64,000 nucleotides of DNA from Hymenobacter norwichensis DSM 15439 (lineage in GTDB: Bacteria; Bacteroidota; Bacteroidia; Cytophagales; Hymenobacteraceae): positions 620,001 through 684,000 of the forward strand of contig NZ_ATVL01000007.1 in the NCBI RefSeq assembly GCF_000420705.1, in the 5' to 3' direction. The notes under the pieces are model-generated. The model was not told the origin of the DNA. It searched no databases and saw nothing but the letters and a program-made list of their open reading frames with translations. This document shows positions 16,927-26,886 of this stretch, one piece after another. Within the stretch, counting starts at the first letter, position 1. Every line of letters begins with the position of its first letter. Made by a program: the position numbers and the translations under genes.

Positions 16927-19005
16927 TTATACCCCGCCTGAGTACTTGCGCGTAGCCCATTCCGCCGTTACAAGGGCCAGAATTAGGAAGAACAGCCATT
17001 TCAGGTTGATGAGGTCCTTGAGGTCTTCCTGCGAGTAGATGACGGGCTTGTAGTCGGCCTTGAGAATATCCTGGGTGAGTTGGGCGAATTGCTGCGGATA
17101 ATACAGCCGCGAGTTGCTGCGGCGCGCCAGCTGGTACAGCAGATTGTGGTCGGCGCGCGAATCGAGGGCTTCCAGCTGTTGCTCCTGAATCAGTAGCTCG
17201 CCTTGGTCTTGCTGGGCCTGGCCGCTTAGCATGGCGCGGGCCGCATAGCGGTATACGCCGCCGGGCAGCGTGCCGAGGTGCAGCGGCGCGCCATCTTCGG
17301 AGTTGGTGTAGCTGAAGGTGCGCGTTTTTTTCTGCTCGTCGGTGAGCGTGAGCGTGATTTGTTGGCCGTAGGTGCGCTCGAAAATGGCGTTGTAGGTTTC
17401 GGCCCCAAACGTAACGTCGTCTTGGGTGCTGAAGGCGTCCTGGGTGGGGTACACATCAAGGCGCTTTTTGTTGGCGTTCTGGGTGAGCAGCTGAAGCGTG
17501 CGAATCACGAGCCGGTCGTACGCCTCGGGCTGGTCGTCGTGCTCCACGGCTTCCTGGAGGCGCCACTGCCAGCTGCCATCCGTGAGCAGCGTGGCCTGCC
17601 GTTGCGTGCCCGAACCACCAAAAACGAGCAGTGGCTTCTGCGTCCGCAAGCGACCCACCTGCTGATACAGCGCCACTTCGGCCCCGCCGCCCAAGCGCAA
17701 ATCCCCGAATGGCACTGGCGCGGGTGGGTACGCTGCAAACCGGCGTAACGCTTCTTCCTCGAACGTGAACCGCGAAAAAGCAGGGTTCAGCACGGGCGTT
17801 ACGTCATCAGTTTGGGTGCCGCGGGGCAGGATGGTAAGGCCGGTGCCCGCGCTGTTGTAGGCGTTGAAGTCGGACTGTGCGCCCACAATATAGAGGGCCG
17901 GAATGCGGCGGCTGCGCACTTGGGCCAGCACTTCGGCGCCCTCACCGCTACGGGCCGGCAGTTGGTGCAATATGGCTACGTCGTAGTCCTGACTTTTCAG
18001 CGGGCTGATGCCGGGCAGGTAAGTAACCAAGTCAAAGTTGTCGTTTTGCTGAATGGCGGCCCGCAGCGCTTTCAGGTCGGGGTGCGGCGCGGCCCCGGCC
18101 AGCAGCACCCGCAGCTTGCCTTTCACGACTTCGATATAAGCGAATTTGCTGTTGTTGAGCGTGGTAAGCTCTCCGGTTTGGGGCTCCACTACCACTTCGT
18201 AGCGGCGTTTGCCGGGTGCCGGAGCTACTACCGTAAAAGTGATTTTGGTGCGGCGCTGGCCGGCAGGCAGACGTACCCGTTGGGTTTGCAATACCCGGCC
18301 GTTTTCGCGCAGCCGCACGATGGCGGTGCCGCCCGCAAACCCGTCATAGGTCATTTCGGCCTCAATCGGGAATTTGTTGCCGCTGAACGCCACCCGGTTG
18401 TAATTCAGCGCAGGCAGGCTTAGGTCTTTCTTGGGCAGCGTATCGCCCACGGCTACCGAGTAGATCGGGAAGTTGAACTCAGAATACGTTGGCGACTGGC
18501 CCTGGTTCACAATGCCATCCGACACCAGCACCACGCCGGCCAGGTTGCGCCCCTCATACGTTTCGCGCACACCAGTCAGCAGCCCGTTCAGGTCGGTGGC
18601 CGGGGCCGTGAAGCGCACAGAATCGGGCGCGACGGAGCGGCTAGTACTAGGGCCGAGCGTGCGGGTTTCCACCTCGAAGCCCCGGCCGCGCAACGTTTCG
18701 GCAAGCTGTTGCAGCCCGGTTTGGGCCTGGCTCAGCACAGCGGGGGGCGTAAACAGCCCCACCGACTGCGAGTTATCGACGGCCAATACAACCGTGGGCT
18801 TTTCAGTGGTATTGGTAGTGGTTTTCAGGAACGGGGAGAGCAGCAGAAAGCACAGAAAGCTCACTACCGCAAAGCGCAGGGCTGCCAGCCCGTAGTTTAT
18901 CGCCTTGCTCCACGGCGCTTTCGCCGAATACAACAGCGCCGCGTAGCCCGCGCCCACGGCCAGGCACAGCAGAATCAACCAGGGAGAAGCAGCGACGGAA
19001 ATCAA
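16927..19005 (-). CDS. Membrane protein with von Willebrand factor A-like domain
   Basis: 692 residues. Two N-terminal membrane segments (about 8-27 and 38-60), then a VWA-like domain whose metal site reads VLAVDNSQSVG (D77, S79, S81), continuing VVLVSDGIVNQG; then beta-rich extracytoplasmic domains and a final membrane segment (LKWLFFLILALVTAEW). The layout resembles BatA/BatB-type and other Bacteroidota VWA membrane proteins, but no MoxR or Bat genes are adjacent, so the process it serves is unknown. A promoter-like TTTG-N18-TACCTTCG lies 60 bases upstream. Confidence 0.75.
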   Translation of the reverse strand: MISVAASPWLILLCLAVGAGYAALLYSAKAPWSKAINYGLAALRFAVVSFLCFLLLSPFLKTTTNTTEKPTVVLAVDNSQSVGLFTPPAVLSQAQTGLQQLAETLRGRGFEVETRTLGPSTSRSVAPDSVRFTAPATDLNGLLTGVRETYEGRNLAGVVLVSDGIVNQGQSPTYSEFNFPIYSVAVGDTLPKKDLSLPALNYNRVAFSGNKFPIEAEMTYDGFAGGTAIVRLRENGRVLQTQRVRLPAGQRRTKITFTVVAPAPGKRRYEVVVEPQTGELTTLNNSKFAYIEVVKGKLRVLLAGAAPHPDLKALRAAIQQNDNFDLVTYLPGISPLKSQDYDVAILHQLPARSGEGAEVLAQVRSRRIPALYIVGAQSDFNAYNSAGTGLTILPRGTQTDDVTPVLNPAFSRFTFEEEALRRFAAYPPAPVPFGDLRLGGGAEVALYQQVGRLRTQKPLLVFGGSGTQRQATLLTDGSWQWRLQEAVEHDDQPEAYDRLVIRTLQLLTQNANKKRLDVYPTQDAFSTQDDVTFGAETYNAIFERTYGQQITLTLTDEQKKTRTFSYTNSEDGAPLHLGTLPGGVYRYAARAMLSGQAQQDQGELLIQEQQLEALDSRADHNLLYQLARRSNSRLYYPQQFAQLTQDILKADYKPVIYSQEDLKDLINLKWLFFLILALVTAEWATRKYSGGV

Positions 19006-19063
19006 AGACAGGAATAGCGAGTGAGAGTATCAAGAACCCCGAAACCAGCCGGGAAGTTGCTTG

Positions 19064-19093
19064 CGAAGGTAGTGGCAGAGTTGGTTAGCCAAA
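19064..19093 (-). promoter_or_regulatory. Possible promoter of the VWA gene
   Basis: TTTG (19090-19093), 18 bases, then TACCTTCG (19064-19071), one mismatch to TAnnTTTG. Confidence 0.4.
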
Positions 19094-19191
19094 GTAGGAA
19101 GTTAGAAGACAGGACTTCACTTAACCTGAATAAAAAGCATATTGCCTCAACATATATAAATCAGATTCTATAGAATAAGCTGACTGAGAGT

Positions 19192-19743
19192 ATGTGGAAA
19201 GCTGCATTAGTGCTGCTGGTAGCAGTGTCTGTTTTAGTAATAGTATTCACACGAAAGCCTGTTGCACCTCACGTGAATCAAGCAAAGCATAGTGAGGAGC
19301 ATGTAATCGACAATATATCTTACGGAGATACCCTTTTCATTTATGCACAATACTCAGAATGTGGAGAGTTTGGTGGGCATCGGGAGTTAATAAAAGTGTA
19401 CTTGTCTGATGAAGGTGACGTTAGAGAAAGACTAGGCTATGCAGAGTTTCGACAAAGACCATTTACTGCGGATTTTTTCCTTGATACAATAGGATGCTCT
19501 TACCGGGCTGACAGAAAGTATTTCTTGGAAAAGCAGAAAGTGCTAAGTGCCGACGATGAAAAAGCTATTGTGCGATACATGCATGCTTTGCTCAATTACA
19601 GCTTGAAAGACCTGCGTACATTCCATGCCGGAAATGTATACTGGGTTGGAATGGATAATGGAAAACCTCAAATATGGGTTTATGATACCCAGTATAGTTG
19701 GAGGGGACATAAAGCATTGCGAGAAAAGTTATTCGGCAACTAA
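19192..19743 (+). CDS. Hypothetical single-anchor protein, AT-rich
   Basis: 183 residues, not recognised. A hydrophobic N-terminal segment (residues 3-20, ALVLLVAVSVLVIVF) is a signal anchor or lipoprotein-like signal without a lipobox. The rest is soluble, with YSECGEFGGHRELIKVYL near 55-72 and a second cysteine in TIGCSYRAD. Base composition is clearly more AT-rich than its neighbours and codon choice differs (many AAA, ATA, TTA), suggesting recent acquisition. A 12-bp palindrome ATTCTATAGAAT lies at 19165-19176 just upstream. The gene ends before a perfect 40-bp palindrome. Confidence 0.6.
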   Translation: MWKAALVLLVAVSVLVIVFTRKPVAPHVNQAKHSEEHVIDNISYGDTLFIYAQYSECGEFGGHRELIKVYLSDEGDVRERLGYAEFRQRPFTADFFLDTIGCSYRADRKYFLEKQKVLSADDEKAIVRYMHALLNYSLKDLRTFHAGNVYWVGMDNGKPQIWVYDTQYSWRGHKALREKLFGN

Positions 19744-19778
19744 AGTGCTCAGCCCACATAATTATTACGCTGCTTGAA

Positions 19779-19818
19779 ACCACAAGGTCCTTCGTGCTAG
19801 CACGAAGGACCTTGTGGT
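19779..19818. terminator. Perfect 40-bp palindrome between convergent genes
   Basis: Two 20-base arms, 19779-19798 and 19799-19818, with no unpaired centre. It lies between the ends of two convergent genes, so a bidirectional terminator is the simplest reading, but no T-run follows on either strand. Confidence 0.6.
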
Positions 19819-19850
19819 GTTGATAAGTGCGAGAACGGACGTACGCCAAG

Positions 19851-21182
19851 TTACTCTGCCAGCAGACTCGCCACGGTTTTCTCGAACTCCGCGGTTTCCT
19901 GCTGGTAGTACTTGCCGGTGCCGGGGCCGGAGAAGCCGGTGTGAATCTTGCGCACCTCGCCTTTTTTGTCTATAAAAATTGTGGTTGGGAAGGCTACCAC
20001 TTTCGCCAGCTGCGGCAAAGAGTTGGCGGCCGAATCCTTATTAGCTACGCCGGCCACGGCCAAATCATAGCCAACGTTGAGGCGCTGCTTCATCTTGAGC
20101 AGTTTCTGCGAGGCTAGTTTCTGGTCGGGGGTACGCTCATAGCCCAGCCCAATGATTTCCACGCCGCGCTGCTTGTTCTTCTCGTACCACGGAGCTAGGA
20201 AGTTGGTCTCGTCCATGCAGTTTGGGCACCACGAGCCGAGGATCTGCACTACCACCACTTTGCCTTTATACTTAGGGTCGGTGGGGGAGACGCTGCCACC
20301 TTCGTATACACTCGGGAACTTGAAATCCAGCTTTTTCTGGCCGGGCTTCATGCCTGCCAAGGCGTTGGCGTCGGGAAGCTTGGCGTTGCCGTCGAGCACA
20401 GCAGTCCAGGTCTCGTGGCCGGATTTGCCGGCATAGAAGTCACCGGTGATGTTGTTGATATTGCCCGGCTTGGCCAGCTTGCCATCGAATAGAAAGCCAT
20501 GGCTACCATCGAAAGTGGAAAGCAGAATATGCTCGCCGTCGGCCTTATACACTAGATTGCCCGCTAAGTAACGGTAGTCACCGGTGGAAGTCAGGAAGGT
20601 GCCGACAAGCCTATTACCATTCGCAGTGTCCTGTTTAATTAGAGCCACGGCAGGATAAGTTATACCCTCACTGTCCCGAAATTCCGTGCGAAAAGTCGCA
20701 CCGCGAACTAAGTCCCCATAAATAGGGGTGACCTTCGTTGCATCATTAAAGAATAAATCGTCTTCCGAAACTGTGTTCCGATGTGCCGCAAACGGCACCC
20801 GATACGGCTCTTTGCCATCGTACTTCACCCAAGTGCCTTTCACCTTGTCGGCACCGTCGGCCCGCACCACCAAGGCCGCGTCGAACACGCCCAAACGGAT
20901 GGTGGTGGAGTCGCCGGCCGTGCTGATTTCATCGAGCTTGAGGCGTTCCTCGCCGTTGCGCAGCGTCACGGTGAGCTTACCACCATCAGTGGCCACATCG
21001 AATAGAAACGGTATTTCCTGGCCTTGGGCCGAGAGTACGCCGCGCCAAGTGCCCGCCGTGAGGGGGGTGGCGGCCGTAGTGGCCGCTTGATTTTCTGATG
21101 ATGAGTTTGACTGACAGGCCGCTACGGCCAGCGCGAGTCCGGCCCCAGCTACAGCCTTGCGAAAGAAGAAGGCAACGGGCAT
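19851..21182 (-). CDS. TlpA-type thioredoxin-fold lipoprotein
   Basis: 443 residues from the ATG at 21182. Lipoprotein signal ends in ALAVAAC (C23). Residues 45-290 form a beta-rich N-terminal domain seen in Bacteroidota TlpA disulfide reductases; residues 300-443 are a TlpA/AhpC-like thioredoxin domain with the redox motif GSWCPNC and the cis-proline region AFPTTIFIDKKG. Likely reduces or exchanges disulfides on the periplasmic face of a membrane; the partner is unknown. Monocistronic, convergent with the AT-rich gene at 19192. Confidence 0.86.
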   Translation of the reverse strand: MPVAFFFRKAVAGAGLALAVAACQSNSSSENQAATTAATPLTAGTWRGVLSAQGQEIPFLFDVATDGGKLTVTLRNGEERLKLDEISTAGDSTTIRLGVFDAALVVRADGADKVKGTWVKYDGKEPYRVPFAAHRNTVSEDDLFFNDATKVTPIYGDLVRGATFRTEFRDSEGITYPAVALIKQDTANGNRLVGTFLTSTGDYRYLAGNLVYKADGEHILLSTFDGSHGFLFDGKLAKPGNINNITGDFYAGKSGHETWTAVLDGNAKLPDANALAGMKPGQKKLDFKFPSVYEGGSVSPTDPKYKGKVVVVQILGSWCPNCMDETNFLAPWYEKNKQRGVEIIGLGYERTPDQKLASQKLLKMKQRLNVGYDLAVAGVANKDSAANSLPQLAKVVAFPTTIFIDKKGEVRKIHTGFSGPGTGKYYQQETAEFEKTVASLLAE

Positions 21183-21355
21183 AGAGAAAAGTTGAAAAGG
21201 TTGATGCGGCACTAAACTACTACGGGCCGCTATTAGTTTACTACCTAAGGCCGCCAAGGTACTGCCTACATAAGGAGTATGGCGTTCCGTTTCGGCCCTG
21301 GTTCATTGGAATCATTCTAAATGAGGTCGGGCAGGTCCCGCAAAGCCCCGAAAAA

Positions 21356-21387
21356 TTGGGACGCGCCCTACCCGGTACCTATATTTG
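21356..21387 (+). promoter_or_regulatory. Promoter of the aconitase gene
   Basis: TTGG (21356-21359), 20 bases, TATATTTG (21380-21387), an exact -7 match. The leader to the ATG at 21440 would be about 45-50 bases. Confidence 0.6.
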
Positions 21388-21439
21388 CGTACCTACCTCC
21401 TAGTAGGTTCGTTCCCTTCACATTTTTCCCTTTCGCATT

Positions 21440-23734
21440 ATGGCGTTTGACTTAGAAATGATCAAGGCGGTGTACGCTGGTATGGGCCAGCGTATTGAGG
21501 CAGCGCGTGCTGCTGTTGGCCGTCCGCTTACCCTGACTGAAAAAATCCTGTACGCTCACCTGTACGGCGGCTCGGTTTCGCAGGCGTATCAGCGGGGTGT
21601 TTCTTACGTCGATTTCGCTCCTGACCGTGTGGCCATGCAGGATGCTACTGCTCAAATGGCGTTGCTCCAGTTCATGCAGGCCGGTAAAGCCCAAGTGGCC
21701 GTACCCAGCACCGTGCATTGCGACCACCTGATTCAGGCCAAAGATGGCGCCGACGAGGATTTGGCCATTGCCAACTCCGAGAACAAGGAAGTATACGATT
21801 TCCTGGCTTCGGTTTCCAATAAATACGGCATCGGCTTCTGGAAGCCCGGCGCAGGTATCATTCACCAAGTGGTACTTGAAAATTACGCCTTCCCCGGCGG
21901 TATGATGATCGGTACCGACTCGCACACGCCCAACGCGGGTGGCCTCGGCATGATTGCCATTGGTGTTGGTGGTGCCGACGCCGTAGACGTGATGGCGGGC
22001 ATGGCCTGGGAGCTGAAGTTTCCGAAAGTAATTGGCGTGAAGCTGACCGGCAAAATGAACGGTTGGACTTCGGCCAAAGATGTAATCCTGAAAGTAGCGG
22101 GCATCCTGACCGTAAAAGGCGGTACCGGTGCTATTGTAGAGTACTTCGGTGAAGGTGCCAACAGCCTTTCGGCTACCGGCAAAGGCACCATTTGCAACAT
22201 GGGTGCTGAAATTGGGGCTACCACTTCGGTGTTCAGCTACGACGAGAAGATGGGCGACTATCTGCGCGGCACCAGCCGGGCCGAAATTGCTGATGCTGCT
22301 GCCGCTGTGGCCGAGCATCTGCGCGCCGACGACGAAGTATATGCTGACCCGCAAGCCTATTACGACCAGCTTATCGAAATCGACCTTAACACGCTGGAGC
22401 CTTACGTGAACGGCCCGTTCACGCCGGACGCCGCTTGGCCGATTTCCGAGTTTGCTGCCGCTGTGCGTGAGCATGGCTGGCCCGAGAAGCTAGAGGTTGG
22501 TTTGATTGGCTCGTGCACCAACTCGTCGTACGAGGACATCACCCGTGCGGCTTCGGTAGCCTCGCAAGCAGTAAGCAAAGGCCTAACGGTAAACGCCGAA
22601 TTCACGGTAACGCCCGGCTCGGAGCTGGTGCGCTATACCGTGGAGCGCGACGGTTTGCTGGACACTTTCGCTCAAATGGGTGGCGTGGTATTGGCTAACG
22701 CCTGCGGTCCGTGCATTGGGCAGTGGGCTCGTCACACCGACGACCCCAAGCGCCGCAACTCCATCATTACGAGCTTCAACCGTAACTTTGCCAAGCGCAA
22801 CGACGGCAACCCGAACACCCACGCCTTCGTGGCCTCGCCCGAAATCGTGACGGCTTTCGCCATTGCCGGCGATCTGACCTTCAACCCGCTGGTTGACACC
22901 CTGACTACCAAAGACGGCCAGCAAGTGAAGTTTGACGAGCCATCGGGCCTCGAAATGCCGCCTGCTGGCTACGCCGTGGAGGATGCCGGCTACCAAGCTC
23001 CGGCCGACGACAGCACTGGCGTACAAGTGATTGTAGACCCAGGTTCCGACCGTTTGCAATTGCTGGCGCCGTTCAAGCCGTGGGAAGGCACCGACCTGAA
23101 AGGGTTGCGCCTACTCATCAAGGCCCAAGGTAAGTGCACCACCGACCACATTTCGATGGCTGGCCCGTGGTTGAAATACCGCGGCCACTTGGACAACATC
23201 TCCAACAACATGCTCATCGGGGCAACCAACTCCTTCAACGGCGAGGCCAACTCGGTGAAGGATGCGCTGACCTCGGGTACGCCTTACTCGCCGGTTCCGG
23301 CTGTAGCGCGTAACTATAAGGCCCAGGGAATCGGGTCGATTGTAGTGGGTGATGAGAACTACGGAGAAGGTTCGAGCCGGGAGCACGCCGCTATGGAGCC
23401 GCGCCACTTGGGCGTACGCGCCATCTTGGTGAAGAGCTTTGCCCGGATTCACGAAACCAACCTCAAGAAGCAGGGCATGCTGGCGCTTACCTTCGCCAAC
23501 AAGGCCGACTACGACCTGATTGAGGAAAACGACATCCTCGATATCCTCGGCCTCAATAGCTTCCAGCCGGGTCAGCCGTTGCAAATCCGCCTGCACCACG
23601 CCGACGGCGACACCGACCTGATTACCGTGAACCACACGTACAATGAAGGTCAGATTGAATGGTTCAAAGCCGGTTCGGCCCTGAACCTGATCCGTCAGAA
23701 AGAAGCTAGTGGCGCGGAATTGTCACAGAAGTAA
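21440..23734 (+). CDS. acn: Aconitate hydratase
   Basis: 764 residues, the length of mitochondrial-type aconitases. Isomerises citrate to isocitrate in the TCA cycle through a [4Fe-4S] cluster. Cluster cysteines C359 (in IGSCTNSS), C422 and C425 (in ACGPCIGQW) are all present. Substrate region [14 protein letters not shown] is intact; the swivel domain follows a linker and contains [19 protein letters not shown]. The ATG at 21440 follows a good promoter and a terminator lies just after the stop, so the gene is monocistronic. Confidence 0.96.
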   Translation: MAFDLEMIKAVYAGMGQRIEAARAAVGRPLTLTEKILYAHLYGGSVSQAYQRGVSYVDFAPDRVAMQDATAQMALLQFMQAGKAQVAVPSTVHCDHLIQAKDGADEDLAIANSENKEVYDFLASVSNKYGIGFWKPGAGIIHQVVLENYAFPGGMMIGTDSHTPNAGGLGMIAIGVGGADAVDVMAGMAWELKFPKVIGVKLTGKMNGWTSAKDVILKVAGILTVKGGTGAIVEYFGEGANSLSATGKGTICNMGAEIGATTSVFSYDEKMGDYLRGTSRAEIADAAAAVAEHLRADDEVYADPQAYYDQLIEIDLNTLEPYVNGPFTPDAAWPISEFAAAVREHGWPEKLEVGLIGSCTNSSYEDITRAASVASQAVSKGLTVNAEFTVTPGSELVRYTVERDGLLDTFAQMGGVVLANACGPCIGQWARHTDDPKRRNSIITSFNRNFAKRNDGNPNTHAFVASPEIVTAFAIAGDLTFNPLVDTLTTKDGQQVKFDEPSGLEMPPAGYAVEDAGYQAPADDSTGVQVIVDPGSDRLQLLAPFKPWEGTDLKGLRLLIKAQGKCTTDHISMAGPWLKYRGHLDNISNNMLIGATNSFNGEANSVKDALTSGTPYSPVPAVARNYKAQGIGSIVVGDENYGEGSSREHAAMEPRHLGVRAILVKSFARIHETNLKKQGMLALTFANKADYDLIEENDILDILGLNSFQPGQPLQIRLHHADGDTDLITVNHTYNEGQIEWFKAGSALNLIRQKEASGAELSQK

Positions 23735-23760
23735 TCCTTAGCTAGTTTTCAGCTGTTACG

Positions 23761-23796
23761 CAAAGAGCCGTTTCGTAAGAAACGGCTCTTTGTTTT
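23761..23796 (+). terminator. Terminator after aconitase
   Basis: CAAAGAGCCGTTTC-GTAA-GAAACGGCTCTTTG, 14 perfect pairs, followed by TTTTG. Confidence 0.85.
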
Positions 23797-23816
23797 GCTT
23801 TGTAGCGTGTTTCAAC

Positions 23817-24764
23817 ATGAATTCTTCTAGTAAGCACACCTTGTCGTTGGGTGGGTTGTTTATCACGCTGGCGGGCGCCGTACTGTTTTCCACCAAAGCC
23901 ATCTTTGTGAAGCTGGCTTTCGGGCAGCTACGCGTAGATGCCGTAACGCTGCTGGCGGTCCGGATGATTTTTGCGCTGCCGTTTTACTTGGTGGCTGCTT
24001 TCGTACTGAGCCGGCAGAAAGGCAACGTGCGATTCACGGCGAAAGAATGGCTGTATGTAAGTACCATTGGAATCCTAGGGTACTACCTCAGCAGCCTGTT
24101 CGACTTCATTGGCCTGCAATACATATCGGCGGGACTGGAGCGGCTAATTCTGTTTCTGTACCCCAGTTTCGCCGTGTTTATCAACGCTTTCTACTTCAAG
24201 CAACGGATTTCCGGTATTCAGAAAACGGCTTTGCTGCTGACGTACTTGGGCATTGGTATTGCCTACTTCGGCGAGCTGTCGGTTGACGCTAGCAACCCGG
24301 ATTTCTACTTTGGAAGTTTTATGGTGCTGCTGTGCGCCGTCACGTACTCGGTGTACATTGTGGGCAGCGGCCGAATAATTCCGCGGGTGGGGGCCAACAA
24401 GTTCACGGCCTACGCCATGCTGGCGGCCACGGTGGGTGTGCTGGGGCATTCTTTGGTGGTTAATGCCGGTAAGGGACTGGCACTCAGCCCAGATATTTGG
24501 CAGTACGGCGTGTTGCTGGCGGTTTTTTCCACGGTGCTGCCCTCGTTTATGTTGTCGCAGGGGCTGAAAAGCATTGGCTCCAACAACGTGGCGGTTATCA
24601 GTGGCATCGGGCCGGTTTCCACCATTTTGCAGGCGCATTTTGTGCTGGGCGAGAAGATATTTTTCACGCAAGTGCTGGGTACTTTGATTGTTATAGTAGG
24701 TGTGCTATTGATTAGTTGGAAGCGGGAAGTACCATTGGCGAAACCTGAATCTGGGGCTTTGTAA
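23817..24764 (+). CDS. EamA-family (DMT superfamily) transporter
   Basis: 315 residues from the ATG at 23817; an upstream in-frame start at 23790 lies inside the aconitase terminator and is rejected. Ten hydrophobic segments in two EamA repeats, beginning GGLFITLAGAVLFSTKAIFVKLAFG. Drug/metabolite transporters of this type export amino acids or small metabolites; the substrate cannot be told from sequence. No linked metabolic gene points to one. Confidence 0.85.
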   Translation: MNSSSKHTLSLGGLFITLAGAVLFSTKAIFVKLAFGQLRVDAVTLLAVRMIFALPFYLVAAFVLSRQKGNVRFTAKEWLYVSTIGILGYYLSSLFDFIGLQYISAGLERLILFLYPSFAVFINAFYFKQRISGIQKTALLLTYLGIGIAYFGELSVDASNPDFYFGSFMVLLCAVTYSVYIVGSGRIIPRVGANKFTAYAMLAATVGVLGHSLVVNAGKGLALSPDIWQYGVLLAVFSTVLPSFMLSQGLKSIGSNNVAVISGIGPVSTILQAHFVLGEKIFFTQVLGTLIVIVGVLLISWKREVPLAKPESGAL

Positions 24765-24846
24765 ACACGGCTAGTGGCTGCGGTGCTGCGGTAAGCGTTG
24801 AAAGAGCCGTAGCTTCGGGCTTATTTATCTTACGCCGATACACTTG

Positions 24847-26841
24847 ATGAAACGATTAGCCAGTGCAATGGTGGCTGCACTAGTGTATGCCGCCCCGGTT
24901 CAGGCCCAAACCCTATCCGCCGATACCACCCACGCGCTGCCTGAAGTGCGCGTAATTTACCAGGCGGAAAAGCTGACGCCAGTTACCTTTCTGAACCTCG
25001 ATGGCCGGGCGCTGGCCCGCAAAAGTGTAGGGCAGGAGCCCTCGTTTCTACTTTCCGAAACGCCCTCTATTACCGCCTATTCCGACGCGGGCAGCACCCA
25101 GGGCTACGCCTATTTCCGGCTGCGCGGCATCGATCAGACTCGCATCAATACCACCCTAAACGGCGTGCCGCTCAACGAGCCGGAAGACCAGGGTGCCTAC
25201 TTTTCCAATTACCCCGACCTGCTGAACTCGGTCAGTTCCATCCAGATTCAGCGTGGAGTGGGCACCAGCCAGAACGGCACGGCCAGCTATGGGGGCAGTA
25301 TTCAGCTATTTTCAACCTCGCTTCGCGACTCGGCGCATACCACGCTGGGGCTGGGCTACGGCTCGTTCAACAGCTACCGGATTTTTGGGGAATACGCTAG
25401 CGGACTGCACAACGGCAAGGCCCTATACGTGCGGGCTTCGGAGCTGCATTCCGATGGCTACAAAGATCGGTCGGCCAATACGTCGCGCTCGGTGTTTGTG
25501 AGCAGCGGGCTGTTCCGCGACAAAACCACCTGGAAGCTGAACATTCTGGCTGGGCAGCAGCGCAACCAGTTGGCGTGGCTGGGCGTGGCCGATTCGGTGC
25601 TGCAACGCAACCGCCGGGCCAACGCCAACAGCCCCGCCGAAAACGACCGTTTCACGCAGGCTCTGGTGCAGCTAAGCAACGACTGGCAGCCTAGTGCGGG
25701 CTCGTTGGTGAGTTCCAGCGTGTACTACTCCGCGCTGCGCGGCAATTACGATTTCGACTTCAACAACTTTATCGGGCTGCCGAGTACCAGCGAGCTGTAC
25801 AACTACGGGTTTCAGTCGGGGTGGCTGGGCGCATTCAGCACGTACACCCGGCGCACTCAGCGCCTCACCTGGACCAGCGGGGTACACGCCAGCACCTACC
25901 ACCGCCGCCACACTGGCACCGAACGAACCCTAGGCCAGCTCTACCGCAACACCGGCCGTAAGCCAGACCTAAGTGCTTTCAGTAAGCTGGAAGCGCAGGT
26001 GCAGCAATTTACTTTCTTTGCCGATGTGCAGCTGCGCTATACCGCGTTCCGCTACGAAGGCAGCGTGCCACTACCGACCCTCAACTGGCACTTTCTGAAC
26101 CCCAAAGCTGGCATAAGCTACGCTGCTGCCCCTACTACGACGCTCTATTACACCGTGGGCCGTACCAGCCGGGAACCCACGCGCAACGACTTATTCATTG
26201 GCAACGACGACCTGCTGGCCGACAGCACCGGCGCGGCTCTGGTAACCAGCGCCACGCCCGAATCGGTGGTGGACCAGGAGTTGGGCGTGCGGCACCAAAC
26301 CGAACGGTGGCAGCTGAACCTGAATGCGTACTACATGGCGTTCCGCAACGAAATTGTGCTGAATGGGCAGTTTGGGCCGAATGGCTTGGCGCTGACCAAC
26401 AAAGTGGAAAGCAGCCGCCGGACTGGCCTGGAAGCCACGGTGCGTTACCAGCCCAACCGTCAGTGGGCGTTTATCAACAACTCGGCCTTCAGTTACAGCC
26501 GCATCCGGGAGCAGCGCGAAACGTTCGAGCCTGTTCTCACGCCGCCGCTCATCATCAACCAGGAAGCGCAGTACCAAGTGGGCCGTTGGACTGCCGCGCT
26601 GGTAGGCCGCTACCAAAGTCGCTCCTACATCGACTTTGCCAACTCGGCCACCGTGGCCACTTACGTGCTGCTGAACGCGCGGGTGCAGTACGCGCATAAA
26701 GGCTATCAGGTGTCGTTGTTTGCCAACAACCTCACCAACACCAAGTACTACAACAACGGCTATGTGGAAGCCGATGGTACCCGCAAATATTTCGTGCAGG
26801 CCCCCGTCAATTTCTACCTGAACGCGCAGTACACCTTTTAA
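24847..26841 (+). CDS. TonB-dependent outer-membrane receptor (next to nadR)
   Basis: 664 residues from the ATG at 24847 (a TTG at 24844 precedes it). Signal peptide ends near AAPVQAQ. Plug domain: ETPSITAYSDAGSTQGYAYF, RLRGIDQTRINTTLNGVPLNEP, SIQIQRGVGTSQNGTASYGG. The barrel ends ...LNAQYTF with a terminal aromatic residue. No N-terminal carboxypeptidase-like repeat, so it is not SusC-type. It lies 45 bases before nadR on the same strand; in Bacteroidota TonB receptors next to NAD-salvage genes suggest import of a pyridine precursor, but siderophore or other cargo remains possible. Confidence 0.88.
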   Translation: MKRLASAMVAALVYAAPVQAQTLSADTTHALPEVRVIYQAEKLTPVTFLNLDGRALARKSVGQEPSFLLSETPSITAYSDAGSTQGYAYFRLRGIDQTRINTTLNGVPLNEPEDQGAYFSNYPDLLNSVSSIQIQRGVGTSQNGTASYGGSIQLFSTSLRDSAHTTLGLGYGSFNSYRIFGEYASGLHNGKALYVRASELHSDGYKDRSANTSRSVFVSSGLFRDKTTWKLNILAGQQRNQLAWLGVADSVLQRNRRANANSPAENDRFTQALVQLSNDWQPSAGSLVSSSVYYSALRGNYDFDFNNFIGLPSTSELYNYGFQSGWLGAFSTYTRRTQRLTWTSGVHASTYHRRHTGTERTLGQLYRNTGRKPDLSAFSKLEAQVQQFTFFADVQLRYTAFRYEGSVPLPTLNWHFLNPKAGISYAAAPTTTLYYTVGRTSREPTRNDLFIGNDDLLADSTGAALVTSATPESVVDQELGVRHQTERWQLNLNAYYMAFRNEIVLNGQFGPNGLALTNKVESSRRTGLEATVRYQPNRQWAFINNSAFSYSRIREQRETFEPVLTPPLIINQEAQYQVGRWTAALVGRYQSRSYIDFANSATVATYVLLNARVQYAHKGYQVSLFANNLTNTKYYNNGYVEADGTRKYFVQAPVNFYLNAQYTF

Positions 26842-26886
26842 CCCCCTGTTGTTCTTCCCTCTGGTCGGAATGACATATCATTATTC

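Noticed and set aside
21452..22474. 340-codon minus-strand frame inside aconitase
   Set aside because: Antisense shadow of a fully conserved enzyme.
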